Below are positions 1 through 9,986 of a stretch of DNA of 64,000 nucleotides, one piece after another. The translations under genes and the position numbers were made by a program. This stretch comes from Gemmatimonadota bacterium (GTDB lineage: Bacteria > Gemmatimonadota > Gemmatimonadetes > Gemmatimonadales > Gemmatimonadaceae): contig JADJAD010000009.1 of NCBI GenBank assembly GCA_016704465.1, forward strand, positions 1-64,000, written 5' to 3'. The notes beneath the pieces are model-generated. The model ran no database searches. It saw only the letters and a list, made by a program, of their open reading frames with translations, and was not told where the DNA came from. Numbering within the stretch: the first letter of the stretch is position 1; every line of letters begins with the position of its first letter.

Positions 1-693
1 GCGACGTGCAGATCGGGCGCGGAGAGCCCATCGGCGACACCGCCAAGGTGCTGTCGCGCTATGTCGACGGCATCATGATCCGCACCTTTGCGCATCGGGA
101 CGTCGAGGAACTGGCGCGCGACGCCGACGTCCCCGTCATCAACGGGCTCACCGACTACCTGCACCCCTGCCAGATCCTCGCGGATCTCCTGACCATTCGC
201 CAGCACCTCCGGGACGCAGGAGGAGCGGGTCGTGGCCTGGGTGGGTGATGGCAACAACATGGCCAACTCATGGCTCAACGCAGCCTGGCGGCTGGGCTTT
301 CCGTTGCGGCTGGCCTGCCCCGAGGGGTATGAACCGGACGCGGCACTGCTGGCCCGCGCCCGCGAGCGAGCCGACGTGGTGCTCGTGCACGACCCGGCAG
401 AGGCGGTGCGCGGCGCCCACGTGGTCACCACCGACGTCTGGGCATCGATGGGGCAGGAGGAGGAACAGGTCGCCCGGGAGCGCGCCTTCGCCGGGTTCAC
501 CGTCGACGGCGCCCTCATGTCCCGGGCCGAGCCTAACGCGATCTTCCTGCACTGCCTCCCGGCCCACCGCGGCGAGGAGGTGTCTGCCGACGTGATCGAC
601 GGGCCGCAGAGCCGCGTCTGGGACGAGGCCGAGAATCGCCTGCACATCCAGAAGGCCATCATGGCCGTACTGATGGGGGGCGAAGCGCTGTAA
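1..693 (+). CDS. argF: Ornithine carbamoyltransferase, 5'-partial and frameshifted
   Basis: Transfers the carbamoyl group from carbamoyl phosphate to ornithine to give citrulline (arginine biosynthesis, cytosol). The gene enters from the left edge in the frame beginning at base 3. That frame shows the family segments VINGLTDYLHPCQ and DLLTIRQHL; the frame starting near base 210 continues with WVGDGNNMANSW, the ornithine-loop HCLPAHRGEEV and VWDEAENRLHIQKA at the usual C-terminus. The frames meet around bases 205-215 (ctccgggacg). Deleting one C there restores H-L-G-T-Q-E-E-R-V-V, the expected family sequence, so this is a single +1 indel, either a real mutation or a sequencing error. The N-terminal carbamoyl-phosphate domain lies mostly outside the window. 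gcvT follows after 62 bases. Confidence 0.9.
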
Positions 694-755
694 CTCGCAA
701 CACGCACGCTCCGGAGGCATATTTGGAGCGCGGCTTTCCCTCATCCTGACCAGTC

Positions 756-1868
756 ATGTCCGACCAGACGCCCTCCGCGCTCAAGCGTACGCCGTTCCAC
801 GCCATTCACGTGGCGCTCGGTGCCAAGCTCGTGCCGTTCGCCGGCTACGAGATGCCGGTGCAGTACCCGACCGGAATTACCGCCGAGCACAACGCCGTGC
901 GCGAGCGCTGCGGCCTGTTCGACGTCTCCCACATGGGCGAGTTCCTGGTGCGTGGCCCGGGTGCCGTCGACTTCGTCAACTACGTCACCACCAACGACGT
1001 CGCCGCCCTCGCGGTGGGGCAGGTGCAGTATTCCGGGATCCTCAACGAGCGTGGGACGTTCGAGGACGATTGCCTCGTCTATCGAGAGGGCGATGGCATC
1101 ATGATGGTCGTCAACGCGTCGAATGCGCCCAAGGACCTGGCCCACATCTCCCGGCACGTCGCGCGCTTCGACTGCACCCTCGCCGACGTCAGCGACGACA
1201 TGGCCCTGCTGGCACTCCAGGGACCGCTGGCGCAGGAGATCTTGCAGCCGCTCACCGACGTCGACCTCTCAGCGCTGGAGTACTATCACTTCGCCATGGG
1301 GCAGGTGGCCGGGATCGGCGACATCTACGTGTCGCGGACAGGCTACACCGGCGAAGATGGCTTCGAACTGTACTTCGCGCCCGTCCACGCCACCACCATC
1401 TGGACTGCCCTCACCGCCGACGCTCGCGTGACACCGACCGGCCTCGGGTGCCGGGACTCGCTGCGCCTGGAGATGGGAATGGGGCTGTACGGCAACGATA
1501 TCGACGATACCGTGACGCCGCTGGAGGCCAACCTCGGCTGGATCACCAAGCTGGCCAAGGGCGACTTCGTCGGGCGCGACGCGCTCGTCAGTCAGAAGGC
1601 GGCCGGGGTCCCGCGCAAGCTCGTCGGCTTCACCTTCGCCGAGCGCGCCATTCCGCGTCACGGCTACCCGGTCTATTGCGATGGGGCGCCGAGCGGCATC
1701 GTGTGCAGCGGGACCATGAGTCCATCGCTGGGCATCCCCATCGGGACGTGCTATCTCCCGAGGGAGTCGGCGAAGGAAGGGAGCACCTTCGAGGTGGAGA
1801 TCCGCGGCAAGCGGATCGTTGCGACGGTCGTGAAGCCGCCGTTCTACAAGCAGGCATCGCACCGCTGA
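756..1868 (+). CDS. gcvT: Aminomethyltransferase (glycine cleavage T protein)
   Basis: T protein of the glycine cleavage system: it takes the aminomethyl group from the lipoyl H protein, releases ammonia and makes 5,10-methylene-tetrahydrofolate. The product is 370 residues, the normal length for GcvT. It opens with LKRTPFHAIHVALGAKLVPF and has the folate-domain segments GLFDVSHMGEF and TGYTGEDGFELY, then GLGCRDSLRLEMGMGLYGND and a C-terminal barrel with SGTMSPSLGIPIG. The ATG at 756 gives the standard N-terminus. The other genes of the system (gcvH, gcvP) are not adjacent. The next gene starts 38 bases downstream on the same strand. Confidence 0.96.
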   Translation: MSDQTPSALKRTPFHAIHVALGAKLVPFAGYEMPVQYPTGITAEHNAVRERCGLFDVSHMGEFLVRGPGAVDFVNYVTTNDVAALAVGQVQYSGILNERGTFEDDCLVYREGDGIMMVVNASNAPKDLAHISRHVARFDCTLADVSDDMALLALQGPLAQEILQPLTDVDLSALEYYHFAMGQVAGIGDIYVSRTGYTGEDGFELYFAPVHATTIWTALTADARVTPTGLGCRDSLRLEMGMGLYGNDIDDTVTPLEANLGWITKLAKGDFVGRDALVSQKAAGVPRKLVGFTFAERAIPRHGYPVYCDGAPSGIVCSGTMSPSLGIPIGTCYLPRESAKEGSTFEVEIRGKRIVATVVKPPFYKQASHR

Positions 1869-1906
1869 TTCGTGGCAGCAGCGGACCACGGCCGACACGC
1901 GCCGAC

Positions 1907-2413
1907 ATGCGCATTGCGATCCTGACCGTTTCCGACGCCGGGGCGCGAGGGCTGCGTGCCGATGCGTCGGGCGACGCCGTTGCGGCCTGGGCGCACGAAC
2001 GCGGCCACACCGTCTCGGCGCGGCACGTCGTCCCCGACGAAACCGTGGCGATCATACGGACGTTGCTGGCGTGGTGCGACGGTGACCAGGCCGATGTCGT
2101 CTTCACCACCGGCGGCACCGGGCTCTCGCCACGCGACGTGACCCCCGAGGCCACGCAGGTCGTGCTCGAGCGCCCCGCCCCTGGGCTCGCCGAGCGAATG
2201 CGAGGAGTCGAGCTCGACCGGTTTCCCCGTGCCGCGTTGTCACGCGGCGTGGCCGGTCTCCGCGCGCGGACCCTCGTGATCAACCTGCCCGGATCGACAA
2301 GCGGCGTTCGCGACGGGCTCGCTTCGCTGGCCGACATCCTGTTACATGCCGTCGCCATCGTACGCGATGATTCGACCGACCATTCGCCCGGCGCACCGCC
2401 GCGGACCCCATGA
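1907..2413 (+). CDS. MogA/MoaB-family molybdenum cofactor protein
   Basis: Predicted 168-residue MoCF-biosynthesis-fold protein. MogA adenylylates molybdopterin before molybdate insertion; MoaB relatives do the same in some organisms, and the sequence alone does not separate the two. It begins MRIAILTVSDAGARG, followed by the hallmark TTGGTGLSPRDVTPEAT and a later VINLPGSTSGVRDGL, typical of the molybdopterin-binding fold. The ATG at 1907 is chosen because the family starts right at the first beta strand. Its TGA overlaps the ATG of the following regulator (ATGA), so the two are probably co-translated. The other cofactor genes of the window lie about 40 kb away (42-47 kb). Confidence 0.88.
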   Translation: MRIAILTVSDAGARGLRADASGDAVAAWAHERGHTVSARHVVPDETVAIIRTLLAWCDGDQADVVFTTGGTGLSPRDVTPEATQVVLERPAPGLAERMRGVELDRFPRAALSRGVAGLRARTLVINLPGSTSGVRDGLASLADILLHAVAIVRDDSTDHSPGAPPRTP

Positions 2414-3975
2414 GCGTCCTGATCACGCTGACCGATGTCGAGCCGGCCGTCCGGCTGAATGCCATCCTGGAGCGACAGGGCGTGGAGACCGCGGTGGTCT
2501 CTCCGCTCGATGACATGCGGGCGGCTATCCGGCGCGCCAAGCCCGAGGTCGTGATCTTCACCGGCGGACTGCTCGATCCCCACAACGTCGCCGTCGCCCG
2601 CGAGCTGCAATGGGACGACATCTCCATGCTAGGCTTCGCCGACGTGCGCGATGCCGTGATTGACCAGCGGCTCCGACAGCTCGGCTACGCCGAGGTGTTC
2701 GGGAAACCCGTCGTGCTGGACGAGGCCGTGGAGGCCGTGCGGCGACTGCTCGAGCGCCAGCGCCTGTCTCGCGTCACGGGGCTCATCGGGGAGTCCGAGG
2801 CCATTCGCGAGGTGCTCGTCAAGGTCGAGCAGATTGCGCCCGTTAGCAGCACCGTCCTCATCGAGGGGGAGAGCGGGACGGGGAAGGAACTCGTCGCGCG
2901 GGCCATCCACCAGCTGGGCCCGCGACGCAACAAGCCGTTCATCGCCGTCAACGTCGGTGCGCTGCCCGAGACGTTGCTTGAGAGCGAGCTCTTCGGCCAT
3001 GAAAAGGGGGCGTTCACCGGGGCGGCGGAGCGACGCCTGGGGCGGTTCGAGCTGGCGCATGGCGGGACCATCTTCCTCGACGAGATCGGCGAGATCCCCG
3101 CCAATGTGCAGGTGAAGCTGCTGCGCGTGCTCGAGCAGCGCGAGGTCACGCGCGTGGGCGGGACCAGCGTGATTCCCGTGGATGTGCGGGTCGTCGCGGC
3201 GACCAACAATCCGCTGCGGGACGCCTTGGAGCGCGGCGCGTTTCGCGCGGACCTGTTTTATCGCCTGAACGTCCTGCGCGTGTACCTGCCGCCGCTGCGG
3301 GAGCGGAAGGGGGACATCGCGATCCTCGTGCGGCGTTTTGTGCGGGAGCTGTCCCGCCAGCACGATCGCCCGTTCCTCGGGATCAGCGGCGAGGCGATGC
3401 AACTGCTGAGCGACTATGCGTGGCCGGGCAACGTGCGTGAACTGCGGAACCTGGTGGAGAGCATGGTCGTGCTGGCGCCGGGGCGGGAGGTTGGACCAGC
3501 CGACATTCCACCGCAGATCCGGGATGGCGGCTCTCGACTGCTGCCCGTCCCGATCGGTCCGGTCATGCGCGGGCACGCCGGGGCGGAGGGACGCGAGCTG
3601 GAATTCATCCTGCGGAGCCTTGTCGAGCTGAAGCTACAGGTGGAGGAGTTGCGTCGGCGCATCGATGAGGCTTCGCAACAGTTGCCGTCCCAGTGGATCG
3701 GCGAGGTGCGTCCCGGGGTGCCGTATCCGGGATTGGCGAGCGGGATCGAGCCCATGGTGCAGGAGCTCGACGAGCCCACCGTGACCCTGCGCGCGGGACT
3801 GTCGATGGCCGAGATCGAGCGCGCGGCGATCGAGGCGACGCTGCGCGACACGCGCGGCAACCGACGCAAGGCGGCCGAGGTTTTGCAGATTGGGGAGCGC
3901 ACGCTGTATCGGAAGTTGCGCGAGTACCAGCTGGTCCCGACGGATGGCGCGAGCGAGGACTCCGACGAGGCGTGA
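2410..3975 (+). CDS. NtrC-type sigma-54-dependent transcriptional activator
   Basis: 521-residue enhancer-binding protein that would use ATP hydrolysis to open sigma-54 promoters. Residues 1-115 form a receiver-like domain that looks degenerate: the phospho-acceptor strand reads VVIFTGG with no Asp, while the conserved Lys survives in FGKPV. The AAA+ domain (about 130-360) has Walker A GESGTGKE, the sigma-54 contact loop GAFTGA, Walker B GGTIFLDEIGEI and the arginine-finger region FRADLFYRLNV. A coiled-coil-like linker leads to a C-terminal Fis-type helix-turn-helix (IEATLRDTRGNRRKAAEVL). The start overlaps the previous stop by 4 bases. Loss of the acceptor Asp suggests control by something other than a canonical kinase. 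Target genes are unknown. Confidence 0.93.
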   Translation: MSVLITLTDVEPAVRLNAILERQGVETAVVSPLDDMRAAIRRAKPEVVIFTGGLLDPHNVAVARELQWDDISMLGFADVRDAVIDQRLRQLGYAEVFGKPVVLDEAVEAVRRLLERQRLSRVTGLIGESEAIREVLVKVEQIAPVSSTVLIEGESGTGKELVARAIHQLGPRRNKPFIAVNVGALPETLLESELFGHEKGAFTGAAERRLGRFELAHGGTIFLDEIGEIPANVQVKLLRVLEQREVTRVGGTSVIPVDVRVVAATNNPLRDALERGAFRADLFYRLNVLRVYLPPLRERKGDIAILVRRFVRELSRQHDRPFLGISGEAMQLLSDYAWPGNVRELRNLVESMVVLAPGREVGPADIPPQIRDGGSRLLPVPIGPVMRGHAGAEGRELEFILRSLVELKLQVEELRRRIDEASQQLPSQWIGEVRPGVPYPGLASGIEPMVQELDEPTVTLRAGLSMAEIERAAIEATLRDTRGNRRKAAEVLQIGERTLYRKLREYQLVPTDGASEDSDEA

Positions 3976-4204
3976 GGGCTGCCTGCGGCACGGGCGGATC
4001 GACGGCGGGTGTGTGGTTCGTGCGCGGTGCGGGTCGGATGAGTGCGTGCAAATGTATTCCGACGGCGGCAGCGTATCTTTCCATTCGTTCCCGCTGCGTG
4101 TGCGGGTTGCGGTGCGTGGTCGCGCTCCCTGTGTAGGTCCACCCGTCGACGTGCGTGCCGCGTCGAACATGCAGACGAGGCTTAGTGCCCTGTCGTGGAG
4201 GAGG

Positions 4205-4972
4205 ATGATTCCGCTGCCGCAATCGTCGCCGCTGATCGCCGGAAGTGTGCTTCCCATCCGGCGTGCGGAGGAACTGCTGTCGACCCTTCCCGGAGTCATC
4301 GCCGCGCGCATCATCGCCAGCGACACCGGGGCGGTGGACGAGATTCACGTCCTGACCGGGGCCGAGGTTACGCCGAAGCAGACGGTACGCAACATCGAGA
4401 GTGCGCTGATCGCGCACCTCGGGATGCGCGTCGACCACCGCAAGATCTCGGTGGCGACGAGCGTGGACCGGGGTGGATCGAAGGATGCGGCGGCGGGAGG
4501 GGGGGGCGGTGGCGGTGGCGGTCCGAAGGCGATGCCTGCGGCGGCGGTTTCTGCGACGCCGGCGGCGGGCGTGGCCCTGGCGATCGTTCCCCGGCCGTTT
4601 TATTTCGAGGATGTCGAGGTTCGTCGGTCGCGCGCCACAGGAATTACGTGTCGTGTTACCCTCAGCAAGGGTGACCAGTCCTTTCACGGTGAAGCTGAGG
4701 GCGTGGAGAGCGAGCGCTCGAGGGTCGAGTTGGCCGCGCGGGCGGCATTGCGTGCGATTGCGTCGGCTGACCCTGGCATGCGAGCGTTGGACCTTGGCGG
4801 CGTGAAGCTGATCGAGGCGTTCGACCGTGAGTTCGTGTTTGTGGGGGTGACGGCGCAGCAGTCGCGCGCGAGTGTGCTGCTGACGGGGAGTTGTGAGGTG
4901 AAGGACAGCCCCGAGACCGCCGGCGTGCTGGCGGTGCTGGACGCAACCAATCGCTGGCTGTCGCGCAAGTAG
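4205..4972 (+). CDS. Conserved-looking protein of unknown function with a glycine hinge
   Basis: I do not recognise this 255-residue protein. Its N-terminal part (about 1-85) looks like a small alpha/beta module (EELLSTLPGVIAARIIAS, then EIHVLTGAEVTPKQTVRNIE). A nine-glycine run near residues 99-107 follows as a hinge, then an Ala/Pro-rich linker, and a C-terminal domain of about 115 residues with alternating strands and one helix. That layout could be an ACT-like or dsRBD-like fold, but this is only an impression. No signal peptide or membrane segment is visible. A GGAGGAGG tract lies almost against the ATG at 4205; an alternative in-frame ATG is at 4169. It lies 229 bases after the sigma-54 regulator on the same strand. 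Confidence 0.7.
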   Translation: MIPLPQSSPLIAGSVLPIRRAEELLSTLPGVIAARIIASDTGAVDEIHVLTGAEVTPKQTVRNIESALIAHLGMRVDHRKISVATSVDRGGSKDAAAGGGGGGGGGPKAMPAAAVSATPAAGVALAIVPRPFYFEDVEVRRSRATGITCRVTLSKGDQSFHGEAEGVESERSRVELAARAALRAIASADPGMRALDLGGVKLIEAFDREFVFVGVTAQQSRASVLLTGSCEVKDSPETAGVLAVLDATNRWLSRK

Positions 4973-5337
4973 GGCTGCGCGCCGAGGCGTCGGGAGATGG
5001 CGGCCAGGCGCGGGACGCGAATCGACCGTATCGAAACCACAATTGAGGCCCCCGTTCCCGTGAGAGCGAAGTAGAGCGGGAACACCAGCAGTACGAGCGG
5101 AGCCAACCTATTTAGGATCGCATGTCCGGAGGATTGGGCATGACGCTCAAGGGGAGGTGACGCTGGTATGAATTTCGTCCAGTGGTTGGTTTCATTATCC
5201 AACATCGTTAGCTGGCACTAGCTCGGGACGGGGGCACCTCAAGTTCCTTTGCATAGTTCGATCCGAGCTAGTGACGCGCGTGCGCCCATCCGGGAGCACA
5301 CTTTGCGTCCGGCTTCTAACGACCCGTCAAGGGTAGA
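4973..5337. other. Intergenic stretch, nothing recognised
   Basis: About 365 bases with no convincing gene, tRNA or strong hairpin. Base composition begins to fall here compared with the flanking genes, and stop codons appear in all frames. It leads into the decayed HD-GYP gene, so it may contain that gene's former promoter, but I could not identify one. Confidence 0.5.
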
Positions 5338-6753
5338 GTGTTGACACACGGAAGTGCTCCAACGAGGCTGCAACCTCGCCCGTGGGCGCGTCTCACCGAG
5401 CGAGTTGGTGCCAGCACTACGAGCACCGAAGAGATTCGGAGAGCGACGCCGGTCGTGATTGCCACGTCGATTCTGGCGGTTCCGCGTTCGCATGGAATGC
5501 ATCCACGCTCCGAGAGATCGAAGGGGCCGCAGTTGGACTTGCCGCCCTCTTGGCTGCGCTGAGCATTGCGGCCGATTTCATGGCATTCTATCAGACTCGC
5601 CGCGACGCGGTCGGGTCGGTAGCGCTAATTCCAATGAGCGCCACCGTTCTGGTGCTTCCCGACTGGAGGGGGCTGGTCGCCGTGTGGCTGGTGCAGGTGG
5701 CGACGCAGTTCGTGAATCGGCGATCGTTGATCAGGGAGTCTTTAACGTTTCCCAAGTGCCCCTCGGTTGGCGCTGGGAATTGCTCGCTTAGGAGCTGTCC
5801 GAGGAGGAACGATCTTCTCCTTCCTGGCAGAGCGGATTCCTCGACGCGCTGGGGCTGCGCTCTCCCAGTGGTGGCGCTGATCGTGTCATGCGTATTTCGT
5901 CAACTCCGTGTCGTTAGTGTCGTGCTGCGCCGTCACAGGAAGCGGGTCCTTCGGTCGCGTGGCGAAGGCAAAGTCGACCGTAGCCATTTCGCTCATCCGG
6001 TAATGTCTCGCGTTCTATCTCGCCTGGCTAAGCGTAAATCTTGGCGTCATCGGAGCTGCCGGCATGGTGCTTCCCATGGTTGCCGTCAGGCAACTGTCGA
6101 GAACAACGATAGAGCTAACGGGCGTTACGGAGGAACTGTTAGACCTCATGGTTGCTGCCATCGAGGCGCGAGATCCTTACACCTCAGGGCACTCAAAGCG
6201 AGTGGCACGCTCCTCGAAGGCCATCGCGATAGCGCTGGGCCTTCACCAGCACAGGTCGAACGAGTTCGAAGTCGCCGCATTGCTTCACGGCGTTGGCAAG
6301 ATCGACGAAAAGTTCGCGCGAGTGTTAGCGAAGGAAGGGGCTGACCCCCGAAGAATGGGAGATCATGAAGCGACACCCGTCCGCAGCGCCGAACTGGTCA
6401 GGTCTGCTGACCAGCCTACGCGACCTTGTCGCGCCGGTGCGTCATCATCACGAAAACTGGGGACGGCACCGGGTATCCAGACAACCTCAAGGGCGACAAT
6501 ATTCCGCTGGGCTCTCCGCATCATCATGTTTGCCGACACGCTCGACGCGATCACCACGGATCGTCCGTACCGGAAACGGTTGAGTGTCGAGGAGGCGCGT
6601 GCAGAGTTCCTCAAATTTCGAGGAAAGCAGTTTGACCCGTGGATCTGCGATCGAGTGATTTCGCAGGACGTCTGGAACGAGCTGTACACGGCGATCGAGC
6701 TGGAGCGAGAGGAAGAACGGAACGAATCGCGACGAGTGGTCCGCGCTTCGTAG
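5338..6753 (+). pseudogene. Decayed membrane-anchored HD-GYP phosphohydrolase
   Basis: Remains of a cyclic-di-GMP phosphodiesterase-type protein: hydrophobic N-terminal segments followed by an HD-GYP domain. Fragments appear in successive frames. They are VVIATSILAVP near 5450; a hydrophobic stretch with SIAADFMAFYQTRRDAVGS and GLVAVWLVQVATQFVNRR (5530-5730); FNVSQVPLGW in another frame; MVLPMVAVRQLSRTTIELTG and ARDPYTSGHSKRVARSS (6064-6200); KRHPSAAPNW in a shifted frame (6365); GDGTGYPDNLKGDNIPLGS, the GYP motif, in the third frame (6450-6510); and FADTLDAITTDRPYRKRL back in the first frame. At least four or five frame changes are needed. The catalytic HD pair also reads HG (LLHGVGKI), which would remove the metal ligand. 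Composition is lower in G+C than the neighbours. Confidence 0.85.
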
Positions 6754-6847
6754 AGCAAGGATCATTCGGGTAAGTTGACCGAATTCCGCAGCGATGTCCG
6801 ACCGCTCCTTGTTCACGCGAATCCGCCGCTTCGACCCGCCCTGCGCT

Positions 6848-9800
6848 TCATTTGGGTTGTTTCGCCAAGGACAGAAGTGTGGCGGGGACTTCGTAGGGTT
6901 CGCACCTTGTTCGGTTTAGGTAGCGAGTACGCAGGCGACGTGCGTCGCGATCGAAGCCGAGTCGACGCAGCGACGAAAACAACACCGAGCTGGGGAAGTC
7001 CTGCCCGCCGAACCGACTACCGCTTCGGTGCAACTCGCCTAGGCGAACGAGATCTTCATCATACGAGACCGAATCCCCACAGATGAGCGAGCCAGCTTGG
7101 CGCACCGCAAGATAGGTTTGCTCGGCTCGCGGGATCGGCGGTCGCTTGATCGCGAGCAGGTCATCACGCCCACGACGCATGAGGCATTCGTCCTGAGAGT
7201 GCCATGCGACGAGCGTGTCCGCGATGGTGTGCCTGCGAAGATCCCCCTGTTGCGTCTGCTGGGTGCGCCGAAGGTGATCCGCCCGCAGTCGAGCAGCCGG
7301 AACTTCGTCTTGCGCCAAGAGCGCGCGGATAAGCATTACTGTCGATTCGGCCACCTGATATGGAAGCATGAGCCTCTCAGACAGCTGCAACGCTTCACCG
7401 CTGAATTTGGCGGCTGCTCGAGGTGTCGCCGATGCGTAGTGAAGCCTCTGCGCAGCGACGAAGACCGAACAGTCGGGCGGTGTAGTCGCTGGAGGAGAGC
7501 GACTCGCGCGCCACGAGCATCAGGTATTGTGCAGCCCCTCGGGCGGTCTCCTAGTGTGCTGTGGAAAGATGAGCTGGAGTACTGCGGCGTCGGCCTCCGA
7601 GCCTGTCAGTAGTTCCGACGACGCCTCGAATGCGTGTTTGAGTAGCGGTACGTCAAACAAGTTGTCGGCCAGAATCGCGAGCAACACCGCTGCTCGGAGT
7701 CGCGTGCGAGGTGACAGTGAGGTGGACTCGATAATCTCGCTAAGCCTATTCGTATTTGGGGCAGAATCCGCGGAGAAGAGCCGTGCCTCCGCTGCCAAGA
7801 GCTCCATCTCGTCGAAGCCGGAAGAACTCGGCGCCGTGGTTGAGAGGATGCATGTGCGCTCAGACGCCAGGACCCCGACGTCTGCCCAGCGACCAGCAAG
7901 GAACGTGGCCACGATTCGTCCCTTCAGGGAAAGTGCCCTCTCCTCTGGTCCATCGCATAGCCCCTCTGCGCGTACGAAGGCCCGCTCGGCCTCCTCCCCC
8001 ATCCCCAACCCCACCAGCCGATACCCCAGCTTCATCGCGGCCTCGTACGCGCGTCGCGTCTCCCCCGCTCGCTCCCAGTGCGTGACACAGTCACCGAGTA
8101 GCTCCACCGACAGCGTCGCATCCGCTTCGGACTCCAACACCGCGGCCGCCCGACCATGGGCAAAGTCCACCACGCTCGGCATCGCCAGCGATCGCGCCAC
8201 CTCGTCCACCAGCCGGTGCCGCACCCGAACCGCCGGTCCCTGCGTCGTCACCAGCCCCGCCTCCTCAAGCTCGTCAAGCGCCGCCATGAAGTCGGATGCC
8301 GGCTGTTCCAGCACCCGCGTCACGCGCGCCGTCGTCGCCCGCGACTCGAGCACGGCGATCACGACGAGCACGCGGTGCGCTTCCTTGCTCAACACGCGGC
8401 ACTGCGCGCCGATCAGGTCGAGAATCGTCGACGGCGTCTGGTCCGGGTCTCCCCCGTGTCCCACGTGCGCCGCGAGTTCGGTCAGGTAGAACGGATTCCC
8501 CCGCGAGATCGACGCCAACAGGGCGACCATGCCATCAGACACGGTGGTCCGGTTCTGCGCCGACCACGCGTGGACGAACTCGTGCGACTCCTCTCGACTG
8601 AACGCGGCGATCGGCAGGTGTTGCGTCAATCGCTCGCACGATCGGGTCCCCAAGGAGCCGAACCACGGCGGCAGGCGGCGAGCGGCGAGCAGGAAGAGCA
8701 CGCCGCGACGCCCGACCCGATCCCAGATGTCGACCAGCACGCGCCACGTCGTGGGATGTAGGCGCTCGGCGTCATCCACGGAGATGATCAGCGGCGCCTC
8801 CTCGGCGATGGCCGAGACCAGTTCGGCGAACGCGTGGACGAGTTGCGCGTACAGCACGTCGGCGGCCATGCCGGCCACGCTCCACGCGGAGACGCTCTCC
8901 GGCGTGCCGAGTCGGCGGATGTAGGACAGTTGCTCGGCCGCACATCCCAGCGCACCGGGAAGCGTGAGTAGCTGCTGGCCGACCGATACGAGCGTGCTGA
9001 TGGGCGTGAACGAGTCCCCGGCCGACGTGGTGTACCGGGCGACCCGCCCGCCGTCGAGTGCTGCCAGCCGCACGAGCTCCCCGGCAAGGCGGCTCTTGCC
9101 GATGCCGGCCTCGCCACTGACGATGACGGCCCGGGCATGGCCGCCACGTACGTCGCGCCACAGCGTCCGCAAGGCGCAGAACTCGCGTTCCCGACCCACG
9201 AAGGGGACCTCGAACTGCCGGAGCTGCAACCCGTCGTCGAGCACCTCGGCCACGCGACGGCGCAGCACGCGTGCCGGGAGCTGCAGGTTGCGGTTGACGG
9301 CGCCGACCTCCACCTCGTACTCCTCGAGCAGGCGCAGCGCCTCCACCTTGCTTCCCTGGAGCGCGAGCGATTCCGCCAGCACCATCGTGGCAAGCTCGTT
9401 GAGTGGATCGAGGACGAGCAGGGCCCTCGCGACGTGTCCCATGTCGTGGAACCGTCCCCTGCTGCGCGTCGACGCCACCTCGTCGGCCAGGGCGCGACAC
9501 AGGCGCATGGCCACACGTTCGCGCAGCGTCTCGAGCCAGTGGTCGAACGGTTCGCCCAGCGACGGCTCGTACGAGGGAAGGAACGACATGGCGCCGAGGC
9601 GTACCAATTCAGCCTGCGTGGGCGTGCCGTAGAGGAGACTGTGCACGTCGAGGGCTGAGCGCGCGTCGTGCAGGACGATGCGACCGGCGTTCAGCTGCAC
9701 CGAGACGCCCAACTGGCGCAGGCGGTACATGGCCTGGCGCAGGCAATGACGCCCGTCCTCGCCGGCGGCCCTCGGCCAGAGTCGCGAGACCACTTCGTCG

Positions 9801-9955
9801 CGGGCGACGCCGTCTGCGGGGGCGCTGACGATGCTCAGCAGCAATCCGAAGTGCACCTCCGAATCGGGGGCGATCCGGGCGACCGGAGTTTCGAAGGCAC
9901 ACTGGCCGAACGTGAGGGCACGCAGCACAAGCACTCTCCGCGGGGGCAGCACCAC
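6848..9955 (-). pseudogene. SARP/BTAD-type AAA ATPase transcriptional regulator, frameshifted
   Basis: Large regulator read right to left. The N-terminus (about 1-250) looks like a winged-helix plus bacterial transcriptional activation (BTAD) domain: RDEVVSRLWPRAAGEDG, then CLRQAMYRLRQLGVSVQL. A STAND-type ATPase follows with Walker A GEAGIGKSRLAGEL (near residue 280) and a Walker B-like LIISVDDAERL, then helical repeats. The main frame stops at 7520. Between about 7560 and 7420 the coding signal moves to another frame (GAAQYLMLVARESLSSSDY) and then returns to the original one (KFSGEALQLSERLMLPYQV), ending at 6848. Two compensating indels therefore break a protein of roughly 1030 residues. 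A shortened 811-residue product could still be made. Target genes are unknown. Confidence 0.8.
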
Positions 9956-9986
9956 CGAGCAGGGGAGAACGGGACCCCGGAAAGAT

